From positions 1 through 21,948 of the forward strand of contig CAJVZA010000028.1 in NCBI GenBank assembly GCA_913009315.1: 21,948 nt of DNA, given 5' to 3'. The DNA is from an uncultured Hippea sp. (GTDB taxonomy: Bacteria > Campylobacterota_A > Desulfurellia > JAADFJ01). This document shows positions 1 through 7,515 of this stretch, one piece after another (within the stretch, counting starts at the first letter, position 1; each line of letters begins with the position of its first letter). The notes under the pieces were generated by a model. It saw only the letters and a list, made by a program, of their open reading frames with translations, had not been told where the DNA came from and made no database searches. A program made the translations under genes and the position numbers.

Positions 1-63
1 TAGATGTGATAGAGTGAGATCACAGTGGTCAGATACCTGTTCCGGTTTTATTTTGTTATTATC
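1..63. other. Unassigned sequence left of an adapter
   Basis: These 63 bases precede a T-run and a complete sequencing adapter. I see no reading frame or motif that I recognise. Because the adapter's own 5' end is the physical end of a library molecule, whatever lies to its left was probably joined during assembly or by a chimeric read. It should not be treated as genomic context for the gene that follows. Confidence 0.6.
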
Positions 64-132
64 TTTTTTTTTTTAATGCTACGGCGACCACCGAGATCTA
101 CACTCTTTCCCTACACGACGCTCTTCCGATCT
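64..132 (+). other. Illumina P5/TruSeq adapter with T-linker (artefact)
   Basis: Bases 75-132 match the 58-nt Illumina universal (P5 plus read-1 primer) adapter end to end, from AATG at 75 to the terminal CTTCCGATCT at 123-132. The only difference I see is C for A at 79. The 11 T residues directly before it (64-74) resemble the T10 linker of the P5 oligo grafted on flow cells. This is synthetic DNA left in the contig. Genomic sequence starts at 133. Confidence 0.97.
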
Positions 133-1310
133 GCAGGAAAGTCAATGCCGGTAGTTTGGAAGGATTCATGAAAGTTCTATCGAATATGTTCCCGGAGGAG
201 AAAGAAAATATTCGTGCTTTCTTTGATGATGCTAAAAAGGCTTATGAGGAATGCTATAGCGATGTCGAAGCCTACGGCACGCCTTTACCTGCCTGGCTGA
301 TTGTTAAAGTCTCCGGTGAGAAAAAACTTTTAGATTACCCAAAAGAACACCCCCACTTTTACGAATGGATGAACAAGACGTATAAGCAAAAGCTTGATGA
401 ATATTTCACCAATAAGGACTTAAAGACTTTGCTCTGCGCTTTGTTGGGTTACGTGGGAACAAAAACTGAGAAAACTTCGGCAAACAGTGCACTTTTCGCT
501 GTAGTTTCGTATTACATTCACGGTGGATATTTCCCAAAGGGAGGGGCTCAAAGGTTTGCAGACACCCTGAAGGAAGTTGTTGAGAGTAATGGCGGTAAAG
601 TCCTGCTTAGGCATAAAGTGGACAGGATTTTGGTAGAAGATGGGAAGGTTAGGGGTGTGAAAGTTAGGAATAAGGTTTTTAGAAGCCCAATAGTTGTTGC
701 CAACGCAAATGCTAAAACCACATTTTTGGAGCTCGTCGGAGTGGAGAATTTGAATAAGGAGTTCGTTGAGTACATAAAAAGCTTGAAGATGTCTCCCTCA
801 TGCTTTATGGTATTCTTGGGAGTAGATATGGATTTATCAGATTATCCGACACTTATCGAGAATTTGGACGAGGGGTACAGTATTGTTGTTAATTCAAACG
901 CTGATTCAAGTTTAGCGCCGAAGGATAAAGCAAGCGTTACAATATTAACGAGTGCAGATTACTATAATTTTCCAGAAAGGGGAACTATGGAGTATTTGGA
1001 AAAGAAAAAAGAGCGTGCAGAAATACTCATAAAAAAAGCGGAGAAAGCGATTGCAGATTTAGGCAGGCATATAATTGTGCAAGACGCAGCAACACCGAAA
1101 ACTTTCGAAAGATACACATTTATGCCGGAAGGGGCAATTTATGCATTCGATCAGTCAATTGGCACCAAGAGACCCTGCTTTAAAACACCGATAAAAGGTT
1201 TATATTTGGCAAGCGCTTCTACGTTCCCGGGCGGAGGAATTGAAGCTGCAGTAATGTCCGGAATGATTTGTGCCAATGACGTATGCAACTGGAAGATTAA
1301 GGTATCATGA
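133..1310 (+). CDS. Phytoene desaturase/carotenoid isomerase-like FAD oxidoreductase, 5'-truncated
   Basis: This is the C-terminal part of a CrtI/CrtH-type NAD(P)/FAD-dependent oxidoreductase, a family that desaturates, isomerises or saturates polyprenoid chains. The frame stays open from the adapter junction (first whole codon at 135, reading RKVNAGSLEGF), so the apparent TTG start at 156 is internal. About 392 residues remain of the usual roughly 490-500. The N-terminal dinucleotide-binding GxGxxG segment is therefore missing. Visible family marks are the substrate-domain stretch YYIHGGYFPKGGAQRFADTL and the C-terminal FAD-contact motif GLYLASASTFPGGGIEAAVMSG, in which the PGGG is typical. 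The frame has no internal break. The gene ends in TGA just before a hairpin-rich spacer. No carotenoid partner genes are visible, so the substrate cannot be named. Truncation is due to the assembly artefact, not to biology. Confidence 0.85.
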
Positions 1311-1488
1311 ACGAACTCTCCGCTAACACTCCGACCCTTACGGGTACGTATAGCGCGGACTATGTGACTTTGCTATGCTCCATCCGAATCTTCCACCTTC
1401 GGCTCGGAACTTTGCATATCTGCAAGACGTTGTCAACAATCACAGAAAGAGTAAAAGTAAAATTTTAACTATATTCAAAGGAGGAAAT
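1311..1488. other. Hairpin-rich, relatively GC-rich intergenic spacer
   Basis: The stretch from about 1320 to 1430 is visibly richer in G+C than the AT-rich DNA around it. It contains several short inverted repeats: ACCC-TTA-CGGGT near 1335, ATAG...CTAT near 1347-1360, CCGAA...TTCGG near 1385-1403, and GCATATCTGC near 1413. The word ACTTTGC occurs twice (near 1366 and 1408). No gene is supported here. The following gene's ribosome site AAAGGAGG sits at 1478-1485. The spacer could be a structured RNA, a degraded mobile repeat or an attC-like recombination site, but I could not find a convincing pair of attC core sites. Confidence 0.4.
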
Positions 1489-2067
1489 ATGACAAAAAAA
1501 GTTTATCAAATTCAAATAGCATTAAAAGGATTTAAACCCAAGATTTGGAGAAGATTATTGATTCCGTCTGACTTGTTGTTGCCGGATTTTCATAAAATAA
1601 TTCAAACATCAATGGGATGGACAAATTCACATCTGCATCAATTTATTAAAAATAAAACTTTTTACACAGAAAGAATGCCTGATGATGATTTGTGGAATGA
1701 AATGAACAATGTGGATTACAAAAAAATGAAAATATCGGATTTATTAAAAAAGGAGAAAGAAAAAATAATTTACGAATACGACTTTGGTGACGGATGGGAA
1801 CATAATATTATTTTAGAGAAAATTCTCCCGCTTGATGATAAAATTACTTATCCGGTTTGTTTGAAAGGAAAAATGAATTGTCCTCCGGAGGATTGCGGAG
1901 GAGTATGGGGCTATTCGGAAATGTTGGAAATACTTAAGCAGCCCGACCATGAAGAATATGAAAGTTATATTGAATGGTTAGGAGGCGAATTTGACCCTGA
2001 ATATTTTGATAAAGACGAAGTCAATGAGTTATTAAGAGAAAAAGATTATGGATGTTTTGAACTTTAG
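1489..2067 (+). CDS. Plasmid pRiA4b ORF-3-like protein
   Basis: This 192-residue protein belongs to the pRiA4b ORF-3-like family, whose biochemical role is unknown. Family features are the opening YQIQIALKGFKPKIWRRLLIP, the histidine-rich segment W-x3-HLHQF near residue 45, the YEYDFGDGWEH motif around residue 100, and the CPPEDCGG-x-WGY motif around residue 145. The start at 1489 is chosen because AAAGGAGG ends four bases upstream. A longer upstream extension in the same frame would read through the hairpin-rich spacer. The gene is very AT-rich and A-run-rich, and it stands alone between that spacer and a membrane protein gene. Members of this family are often found on plasmids and in mobile cassettes, so recent acquisition is plausible but not shown. 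Confidence 0.85.
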   Translation: MTKKVYQIQIALKGFKPKIWRRLLIPSDLLLPDFHKIIQTSMGWTNSHLHQFIKNKTFYTERMPDDDLWNEMNNVDYKKMKISDLLKKEKEKIIYEYDFGDGWEHNIILEKILPLDDKITYPVCLKGKMNCPPEDCGGVWGYSEMLEILKQPDHEEYESYIEWLGGEFDPEYFDKDEVNELLREKDYGCFEL

Positions 2068-2205
2068 GTGCCTCCATTAATTACGACTAAATTGTGGATA
2101 TCGGCATGTATTATCAAAAATTAATTGTACAGCAGTCTCATTAACAAAAAGAGCGAATTATTATTGCAGCATGCAAAAAATTAAGCAAAATTCACAGGAT
2201 ATGGT

Positions 2206-2601
2206 ATGACGAACACACTGCTTGCAAACCTGATATTGTTTCTTCATTTTTTCTATGTTTCGTTCATCGTTATCGGACTGGCGATTATCTATTTAGGCTA
2301 TTTTATGAAATGGGTATTTATCAGAAATCCTGTTTTTCGATGGATACATCTATCTGCTATGGCGATTGTCATCGTTGAAGTTTTGTTTGGTATTTTTTGT
2401 CCGCTTACAGAATGGGAGGCGGAGCTTCGCGGCGCACAGAAAATATCTGCTTATTCATCCGGATTTATCCCGTATTGGGTGCATCATCTGCTTTTCTACA
2501 ACTGGTCTCCATGGGTTTTTGAGTTAATTTATATTCTTCTGTTTCTTTTTATGATAGTCTCAATGTTTATTGTTCCGCCCAGCTATAAGCGGCGAAAATA
2601 G
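2206..2601 (+). CDS. DUF2784 family membrane protein
   Basis: This 131-residue integral membrane protein matches the DUF2784 family in length and pattern. It has about three or four hydrophobic segments (residues 5-33, 45-66 and 103-124). The family-typical loop CPLTEWEAELR lies near residue 65-75, and a basic tail SYKRRK ends the protein. The function of the family is unknown. The start is preceded by a short AGGA about ten bases upstream, a modest ribosome site. It is followed by a 50-bp gap and the convergent end of the DUF35 gene, with no obvious partner. Confidence 0.75.
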   Translation: MTNTLLANLILFLHFFYVSFIVIGLAIIYLGYFMKWVFIRNPVFRWIHLSAMAIVIVEVLFGIFCPLTEWEAELRGAQKISAYSSGFIPYWVHHLLFYNWSPWVFELIYILLFLFMIVSMFIVPPSYKRRK

Positions 2602-2652
2602 CCATCTTAAATCGGCAACAAACAGAATTATTGAATAACCCGGCTATGTAAG

Positions 2653-3039
2653 TCATTGGAAACATGGCACTGTAACTTCCCCAATCTTTCTCCAAACAAC
2701 TTTAACCTTCCGGCCGCATCTCAGCTTTGCAAAATCGCAATCTACAATATTAGTCAATAAATGCGGACCTTCTTTCAGCCTGACAACCGCAACAACATAG
2801 GGAACCTTATTTTTGAAATTGCTGTTGAATACCGCATGATATATAACAAAACTATAGATTTCCCCTTCGCCTTCGGAAACAATATAGCTCGTTTTCATAG
2901 AATGGCATTTGGGACATATTATTGATGCCGGCCATCTAACATGACCGCATTCATCGCACTTTTGAAATCTTAGTTGATGATTGCTGCAGCCTTCCCAAAA
3001 AAAGACCGTGTCTGCGGTAGCAATTCTGTTAATTTCCAT
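2653..3039 (-). CDS. DUF35 Zn-ribbon/OB-fold partner protein
   Basis: A 128-residue DUF35 protein made of an N-terminal rubredoxin-like zinc ribbon and a C-terminal OB fold. The zinc ligands are visible as C28-x2-C31 and C42-x2-C45 (QKCDECGH, ICPKCHS), and residues 55-128 form the beta-rich OB part. In characterised systems, DUF35 proteins bind thiolase-fold proteins tightly and contribute to the acyl-CoA site, as in ChsH2(DUF35)-Ltp2. Here its ATG follows the thiolase stop directly (TGA-ATG), and the Shine-Dalgarno AGGAGG is formed by the two terminal Arg codons of the thiolase gene. The two chains should therefore be made in step. That they form a complex is inference from family and coupling. 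Confidence 0.88.
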   Translation of the reverse strand: MEINRIATADTVFFWEGCSNHQLRFQKCDECGHVRWPASIICPKCHSMKTSYIVSEGEGEIYSFVIYHAVFNSNFKNKVPYVVAVVRLKEGPHLLTNIVDCDFAKLRCGRKVKVVWRKIGEVTVPCFQ

Positions 3040-4230
3040 TCATAACCTCCTCAATATCAAACATGAGTGAGTTTGCAAAACACCTCCGTTATCACTGCAC
3101 AAAATTATCTCAGGCTTATTCGTTCCGGTTTTTTCTCCTAATTGTCTTTCGCCGCAACGTCCCATAAGCTGCATGACTCCTTCGGTGATCGGAGTAAGTC
3201 CCATAAAATATGCTTCCGAAAGCAGACCTCCTGAGGTATTTACCGGCATTTTACCTCCAGGAGCAGTTTTTCCATCCTTAAAAAACTCATTACCTTCGCC
3301 GGGGCTGAAAAACCCGTAATCCTGCATTGTTATCTCAACCGTATAAGTGAAACAATCGTATATTTCGCATGCATCAATTGCATCAAGTTTTATATCGGCC
3401 ATGCCAAACGCCGTTTCCGATGCCTTTTTTGCTCCCGTGGGTCCGCTCATATAGGCGGACTGATGAATATCGACCGACGGATTCGCCTCTCCGACTCCCA
3501 TAATGGCAACTACCGGATGCCGAAGATCTCTTGCCCTCTCCACAGAAGTTACAACGCATGCCCTGCCGCCATCAGATATCAAACTTGCATCCAGTCTTCT
3601 GAAAGGTTCGGCAAGATACGGAGAATTCATATATTGGTCATAATCAAGAGTTTTATTATGCATTGCAGCCATTTGGTTAAGATTCGCCCATTTTCTCTGA
3701 TTTACCGCTATTTCCTTCCATGTATCAGGTCCGGTTTTAAACTGATGCATAGCTCTTCTTGCCGCCATTGCATAGTCTGCAACAAATCCAAATTCTCCAT
3801 AGGCAAAGTTATATGCAGGTGATTCCGAATGTGTTGCTTCATTGATAAACATCCTCTTGCCGGAAACGGCATTATCGGCATAAATTATCAGAACATAGTT
3901 GCAAAAACCGGCCTCAAGCAAAGAAACGGCCTGAATAAACTGATGTCTCGGGCAATAAGATTCCTGACTCAAAATAGCAGGTGTTATTCCCAAATGCTGG
4001 GCAACGAGATATGGAGTTGCTTCCGGTTCATCATTAGCGGCGGGGAACTGCCTGTAGCATATGAGAGCATCTATCGCATCTTTTTTTAAACCGGCATCTT
4101 GTATGGCATTTGCACCTGCCTCGGCATAAAAGCTCATTGCGGTTCGTCCGGGAATCTTGCCTTGAGGTGTATAACCGACACCGACAATAGCATATTTGTC
4201 CCTTAACTTTCTAATACGCGTATAGTTCAT
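3040..4230 (-). CDS. SCP-x/Ltp2-type thiolase-fold protein, probable acyl-CoA aldolase
   Basis: A 396-residue thiolase-superfamily protein of the SCP-x/lipid-transfer clade. The start is ATG at 4230: AGGAGG (4241-4236) lies five bases before it, whereas the GTG at 4236 overlaps that site. The N-terminal YAIVGVGYTPQGK and the late segment NTSGGLLSEAYFMG are family marks. Classical thiolases carry a GHP histidine in that late loop. Here the position is Tyr341 in LSEAYFMG, and a second candidate tyrosine occurs at EIYDCF (Tyr291). This pattern resembles the steroid side-chain aldolase Ltp2, where tyrosines replace the thiolase catalytic residues. A retro-aldol role on a beta-hydroxyacyl-CoA is thus more likely than beta-ketothiolysis. 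It is translationally coupled to the downstream DUF35 gene. The substrate is unknown, and no steroid genes are in the window. Confidence 0.8.
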   Translation of the reverse strand: MNYTRIRKLRDKYAIVGVGYTPQGKIPGRTAMSFYAEAGANAIQDAGLKKDAIDALICYRQFPAANDEPEATPYLVAQHLGITPAILSQESYCPRHQFIQAVSLLEAGFCNYVLIIYADNAVSGKRMFINEATHSESPAYNFAYGEFGFVADYAMAARRAMHQFKTGPDTWKEIAVNQRKWANLNQMAAMHNKTLDYDQYMNSPYLAEPFRRLDASLISDGGRACVVTSVERARDLRHPVVAIMGVGEANPSVDIHQSAYMSGPTGAKKASETAFGMADIKLDAIDACEIYDCFTYTVEITMQDYGFFSPGEGNEFFKDGKTAPGGKMPVNTSGGLLSEAYFMGLTPITEGVMQLMGRCGERQLGEKTGTNKPEIILCSDNGGVLQTHSCLILRRL

Positions 4231-4275
4231 GGACACCTCCTGATTTAAAAAATAGATGAAAGTCCGTTATCATTT

Positions 4276-4281
4276 ATTATA
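4276..4281 (-). promoter_or_regulatory. Candidate -10 box for the thiolase-DUF35 operon
   Basis: A perfect TATAAT reads on the minus strand 46 bases upstream of the thiolase start, in the 148-bp divergent gap shared with the amidohydrolase. No good -35 hexamer sits at 16-18 bases, and the TTGCAT nearby is only 12 bases away. On the plus strand a TATATA at 4364-4369 is a weak candidate -10 for the amidohydrolase gene. Confidence 0.3.
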
Positions 4282-4378
4282 TAATAACTTTTTATGCAAA
4301 GATAGCGCAGGCTAATGTTTTTAATTTAGACAGGTTTTCTCCTTTTTCAACTTTTTCGACATTTATATAGAAACTAAT

Positions 4379-5230
4379 ATGATATCTGATAAGATTAGAA
4401 GCATGGATGATAGAAACTTTTCAAAAGAGCAGAACTGCATTGACGTTATGAGAGAATTAAACCAATTCAAAGTTTTCGACAGTCATTTTCACATTATCGA
4501 CAAAAATTTTCCTCTTGTTCCAAACCAAGGATATTTGCCGGATAATTTTTCAGTAGAAGATTATAAAAAAAGAACCAAAAATTATAACATCGTCGGCGGG
4601 GCCGTTGTCTCCGGTTCATTTCAGGCATTTGATCAAACTTACCTGCTCGCCGCCTTAAAAAAACTCGGACCCGGCTTTGTCGGCGTTACTCAACTGCCTG
4701 CAGACGTTTCCGACAATGAATTAATCAAGCTGAACGAAGCAGGCGTGAGAGCAATTCGTTTCAATTTGAAACGCGGCGGTTCCGAGTGCGTTGAAAATCT
4801 TGAACGATTTGCCAAGCGGGTCCACGATACAGTCGGGTGGCACACTGAATTATATGCAGACTCAAAAGATCTATTAGAGCTGCACAAAATGCTTATCTCA
4901 CTTCCATCTGTCAGCATTGATCATCTGGGTCTGTCCAAAGCAGGCTTTTCCAATCTGCTGTCGCTTGTAGAAAAAGGCGTATATGTCAAAGCCGCAGGTT
5001 TCGGCAGGGTCGATTTTGATGTCAAAAAGGCAATAAAGGAAATTATCGCAATTAATCCAAATGCTCTTGTATTCGGCACCGATCTTCCATCCACCAGAGC
5101 ACCAAAACAATATTCCGACAAAGATTTTTTTATGATTATCGATGCGATAGGTGAAAAAATGGCGAGAAAAGTATTTTACGAAAATGCCGTCAGTTTATAT
5201 CAACTTCAAAATACGGAAAAAAACCTATAG
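4379..5230 (+). CDS. Amidohydrolase family 2 (TIM-barrel metal-dependent hydrolase)
   Basis: A 283-residue amidohydrolase-2 (COG3618-like) protein, a family that includes lactonases such as 2-pyrone-4,6-dicarboxylate hydrolase and some decarboxylases. The metal-site order is visible: D34-S-H36-F-H38 at the end of strand 1, H155 in GWHTELYA, H182 in SIDHLG, and D235 in FGTDLPSTR. No signal peptide is seen, so it should act in the cytoplasm. The ATG at 4379 has no clear ribosome site. ATGs at 4403 and 4448 are alternatives, and either would shorten only the poorly conserved N-terminus. It is divergent from the thiolase-DUF35 operon, which suggests a shared catabolic theme. The substrate cannot be deduced. 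Confidence 0.82.
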   Translation: MISDKIRSMDDRNFSKEQNCIDVMRELNQFKVFDSHFHIIDKNFPLVPNQGYLPDNFSVEDYKKRTKNYNIVGGAVVSGSFQAFDQTYLLAALKKLGPGFVGVTQLPADVSDNELIKLNEAGVRAIRFNLKRGGSECVENLERFAKRVHDTVGWHTELYADSKDLLELHKMLISLPSVSIDHLGLSKAGFSNLLSLVEKGVYVKAAGFGRVDFDVKKAIKEIIAINPNALVFGTDLPSTRAPKQYSDKDFFMIIDAIGEKMARKVFYENAVSLYQLQNTEKNL

Positions 5231-5403
5231 CAAACAATTACACATGAGTAAAATAAAACTGCATCCACTTCTCGCCACCCCATTTAGCCGTGGGAACTTA
5301 TGGACATTTCTATTAATTTCCGGTATTTCGGATTGAGAGCTCAAAATGATAGGTTTAATAGAACTGTCCCTCGCTAACCCTCAAAAGATATACAGGAGAC
5401 AAA

Positions 5404-6480
5404 TTGAATCAGCAGCGCATATTTCTTGATTTTTTATTAAAAGAATGGCTATTTTTTGCATCTGCTGCAGGGATTATTCTTACCTCTGTTTATTTGAATC
5501 AGCTGCCCTCTTTTTCAAGAGATGATATTCAGATTATATTCATTCTGACAGTACTTTTTATTACGGTTAAGGGGCTTGAACGCAGCGGCCTGATGATACA
5601 TTTGTCTCAGAGCCTTGAAAAAGGAACACGTCTTCCGCTGAAGTTGATATGTGCCGCTTTCTTTTTGTCGATGTTTATAACAAACGATGCGGCTCTGATT
5701 GTAATCGTTCCGCTGACATTGGCGCTTACGACCGACCGTAAGGACATACTCGTTATTCTCGAAGCTCTGGCCGCTAATGCAGGCTCAGCTTTAACGCCTT
5801 TCGGCAATCCGCAGAATTTATTCATCTATTGGTTTTATAATATTCGGCCTGAAACATTTATTTTGTCTATCGCGCCATTCTCAATAACATTCCTGACGCT
5901 GTTCATCCTGGCATCACTTTTTATCAAAACAGCAAACAACAGAAAAACCAATCATTCAAATTCCCCGATAAAATACAGGGCGTTTATCTATGGGGTATTA
6001 TTATTAACCGTTATCTTGACGATTCTTCGTGTTTTGCCGGTTCAAGCGGGAATAATCGTTATAATCTATGTTATATTATTTGATCGGGGCAGTCTTAATA
6101 TTGACTATATTCTTTTACTTACTTTAATCTGTTTTTTCGGTATTTCAGAAAATATGAAGAGCATTTTCGCCGCCAATCTTGAGAACGCAGGGCATATCTT
6201 CATCTTCTCCGCCTTGGCAAGCCAGGTTGTCAGCAATGTCCCGGCAACGTTATTGTTCGCCAAGTTTACAACTCAATGGAAGGCTTTGCTCTGGGGGGCA
6301 AATGTCGGCGGGTTCGGAAGTCTTGTTGGATCGCTGGCCAATCTGATTGCCTACAGACTTTATACATCGCATAAAGATACACATAACCCGGCAGCGTTTA
6401 CAACAAAGTTCATCATTATAGGTTACATTGCTTTTTTCATCGGGATCGGGCTCTATTTCGGCATGGAAAAAATACTGTAA
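5404..6480 (+). CDS. ArsB/NhaD/SLC13-type anion or cation permease
   Basis: A 358-residue polytopic inner-membrane protein with about ten hydrophobic segments, of the ion-transporter superfamily that includes ArsB, NhaD and citrate/anion permeases. Diagnostic stretches are FITNDAALIVIVPL near residue 95 and the re-entrant-loop-like NAGSALTPFGNPQNLFIYW near residue 125. A second repeat late in the chain (SQVVSNVPATLLFAKF, then GANVGGFGSLVGSLANLIAY) reflects the family's internal duplication. The start is TTG at 5404, supported by AGGAG at 5394-5398. The protein is shorter than typical 410-430-residue relatives. The transported ion cannot be assigned. The gene stands alone, with a short gap to the convergent tRNA. 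Confidence 0.8.
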   Translation: MNQQRIFLDFLLKEWLFFASAAGIILTSVYLNQLPSFSRDDIQIIFILTVLFITVKGLERSGLMIHLSQSLEKGTRLPLKLICAAFFLSMFITNDAALIVIVPLTLALTTDRKDILVILEALAANAGSALTPFGNPQNLFIYWFYNIRPETFILSIAPFSITFLTLFILASLFIKTANNRKTNHSNSPIKYRAFIYGVLLLTVILTILRVLPVQAGIIVIIYVILFDRGSLNIDYILLLTLICFFGISENMKSIFAANLENAGHIFIFSALASQVVSNVPATLLFAKFTTQWKALLWGANVGGFGSLVGSLANLIAYRLYTSHKDTHNPAAFTTKFIIIGYIAFFIGIGLYFGMEKIL

Positions 6481-6577
6481 CAGCTCAAAAGAACAACAGG
6501 CTACCGGAGCAATCTTTGATTCTCTGCAAATCTTTCTTTTTATGAATCGCTTGGTTTTTTAACATCGAAAGAAATTT

Positions 6578-6654
6578 TGGTGCGCCTGAGGGGATTCGAA
6601 CCCCTCGCCTCCAGATCCGGAGTCTGGCGCTCTATCCGTATGAGCTACAGGCGC
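6578..6654 (-). tRNA. tRNA-Arg (anticodon CCG)
   Basis: A 77-nt cloverleaf with the CCA end encoded. The acceptor stem GCGCCTG/CAGGCGC pairs fully, and so does the D stem GCTC/GAGC. The anticodon stem CCAGA/TCTGG closes the loop CTCCGGA, giving anticodon CCG, which reads CGG. The variable loop is five bases, the T arm is AGGGG-TTCGAAT-CCCCT, and the discriminator is A. Its first ten bases are shared with the 3' end of the upstream TusA-like gene, so it is probably cut out of the dnaX-recR operon transcript. No integrase or attachment-site repeat is visible nearby. Confidence 0.97.
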
Positions 6655-6866
6655 TTGAGTGCAACAATCCAATTAACTTCATTCTTTTTCAGTACGCTCA
6701 TAACCTCGATATTTTCAATTTGCCTAATTTCGTCAAGCATTGAGATGCCGCAAATATAAATCAGTAATCGCCTACCGGCTTCCATATCAGCTATCTTTGC
6801 TTTAAGCAAAGCTGCATCATTTTTTTCTCTCAAATCGATATCCAACGCAATATTCGTTTCTTTCAT
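6645..6866 (-). CDS. Small TusA/SirA-like protein lacking the catalytic cysteine
   Basis: A 73-residue protein with a good ribosome site (AAGGAGAT, about eight bases before ATG). It lies 52 bases after recR in the same direction. Its pattern follows the TusA/SirA sulfur-carrier fold: LDIDLRE, then LLKAKIADMEAGRRLLI, then a short helix and a final strand WIVALKRL. TusA proteins carry a CPxP motif at the start of the first helix; here that place reads NDAALLKAK, with no Cys-Pro. If the assignment is right, it cannot carry a persulfide in the usual way. The family match is by eye, so treat it as tentative. The existence of the gene is better supported than its function. Its last codons and TAG stop lie inside the tRNA-Arg gene. 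Confidence 0.65.
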   Translation of the reverse strand: MKETNIALDIDLREKNDAALLKAKIADMEAGRRLLIYICGISMLDEIRQIENIEVMSVLKKNEVNWIVALKRL

Positions 6867-6918
6867 AAAATATCAATCTCCTTATTTTGCAAGATATTTT
6901 TATCGGAAATATTATATC

Positions 6919-7515
6919 TCAAAATTGACTTCTCCCGACAATTGCCTTACCCAAGGTTGTTTTGTCAATATAACCCAATGATACACCAAATGGTATTCCA
7001 TAAGCAATTCTTGTTATTTTGACATTATACGATTTTGCAAGCTCTTTAATATACAAAGCCGTATTCTCACCATTTGTATCGGGATTAGTAGCAATTAGAA
7101 TTTCGTCAATCAGATTTCTACGCAACTTTTCGAGCATAGGTTCGACAAAAAGCTTATCGGTTCCGATCCCCTCAAGAGGGGAAAGGTGGTCTCCAAGAAC
7201 AAGATAAATTCCTCGAAAAGAATCACTGTTTTCAATATTGATGAGATCGTCTACAGTTTCAACAATACAAAAAAGCCGCTTATCTCTCTTGTCGTCCAGG
7301 CAGATATTACACAACCCGGCCTCAGTCATATTTCCGCAAAAAGGACAGCTTTTTATACTGTTTGCAACCTCTTTTATTGCAAGTTCCAGGTTAACCGCCA
7401 AATCATGATTTTTAAACAGATGAAGAGCCATTTTGGTCGCTGTTCGCTTGCCTACACCTGAAAATCCTGATAAAGCATCAACAAGATTATTGAATTTCTC
7501 CGGAAATCTTATCAT
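6919..7515 (-). CDS. recR: Recombination mediator RecR
   Basis: RecR, a ring-forming cytoplasmic protein that works with RecO (and RecF) to load RecA onto SSB-coated single-stranded DNA. At 198 residues it has the family's normal length. It shows the helix-hairpin-helix FSGVGKRTATKMALHL (residues 18-33), the zinc finger C57-x2-C60/C69-x2-C72, the Toprim domain opening LFCIVET, then YLVLGDHLSPLEGIG and ATNPDTNGENTALYI, and the C-terminal IAYGIPFG...TLGKAIVGR. The ATG overlaps the ybaB stop as ATGA. No strong ribosome site is seen, which fits translational coupling. The dnaX-ybaB-recR order is widely conserved in bacteria. Confidence 0.98.
   Translation of the reverse strand: MIRFPEKFNNLVDALSGFSGVGKRTATKMALHLFKNHDLAVNLELAIKEVANSIKSCPFCGNMTEAGLCNICLDDKRDKRLFCIVETVDDLINIENSDSFRGIYLVLGDHLSPLEGIGTDKLFVEPMLEKLRRNLIDEILIATNPDTNGENTALYIKELAKSYNVKITRIAYGIPFGVSLGYIDKTTLGKAIVGRSQF

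Noticed and set aside
1311-1488. Integron attC site
   Set aside because: CGCTAAC and GTTGTC words occur, but no proper pair of RYYYAAC/GTTRRRY cores brackets the hairpins, and there is no integrase in the window.
5244-5336. 30-codon frame MSKIKLHPLLATPFSRG... between the amidohydrolase and permease genes
   Set aside because: No ribosome site, too short, and no clear family. It could be a remnant of a larger gene, but nothing shows this.
6578-6654. Prophage or genomic island at tRNA-Arg
   Set aside because: No integrase, no repeat of the tRNA 3' end downstream, and ordinary genes on both sides.
6577-6759. Plus-strand frame across the tRNA region
   Set aside because: It is an antisense reading of tRNA-Arg and the TusA-like gene.
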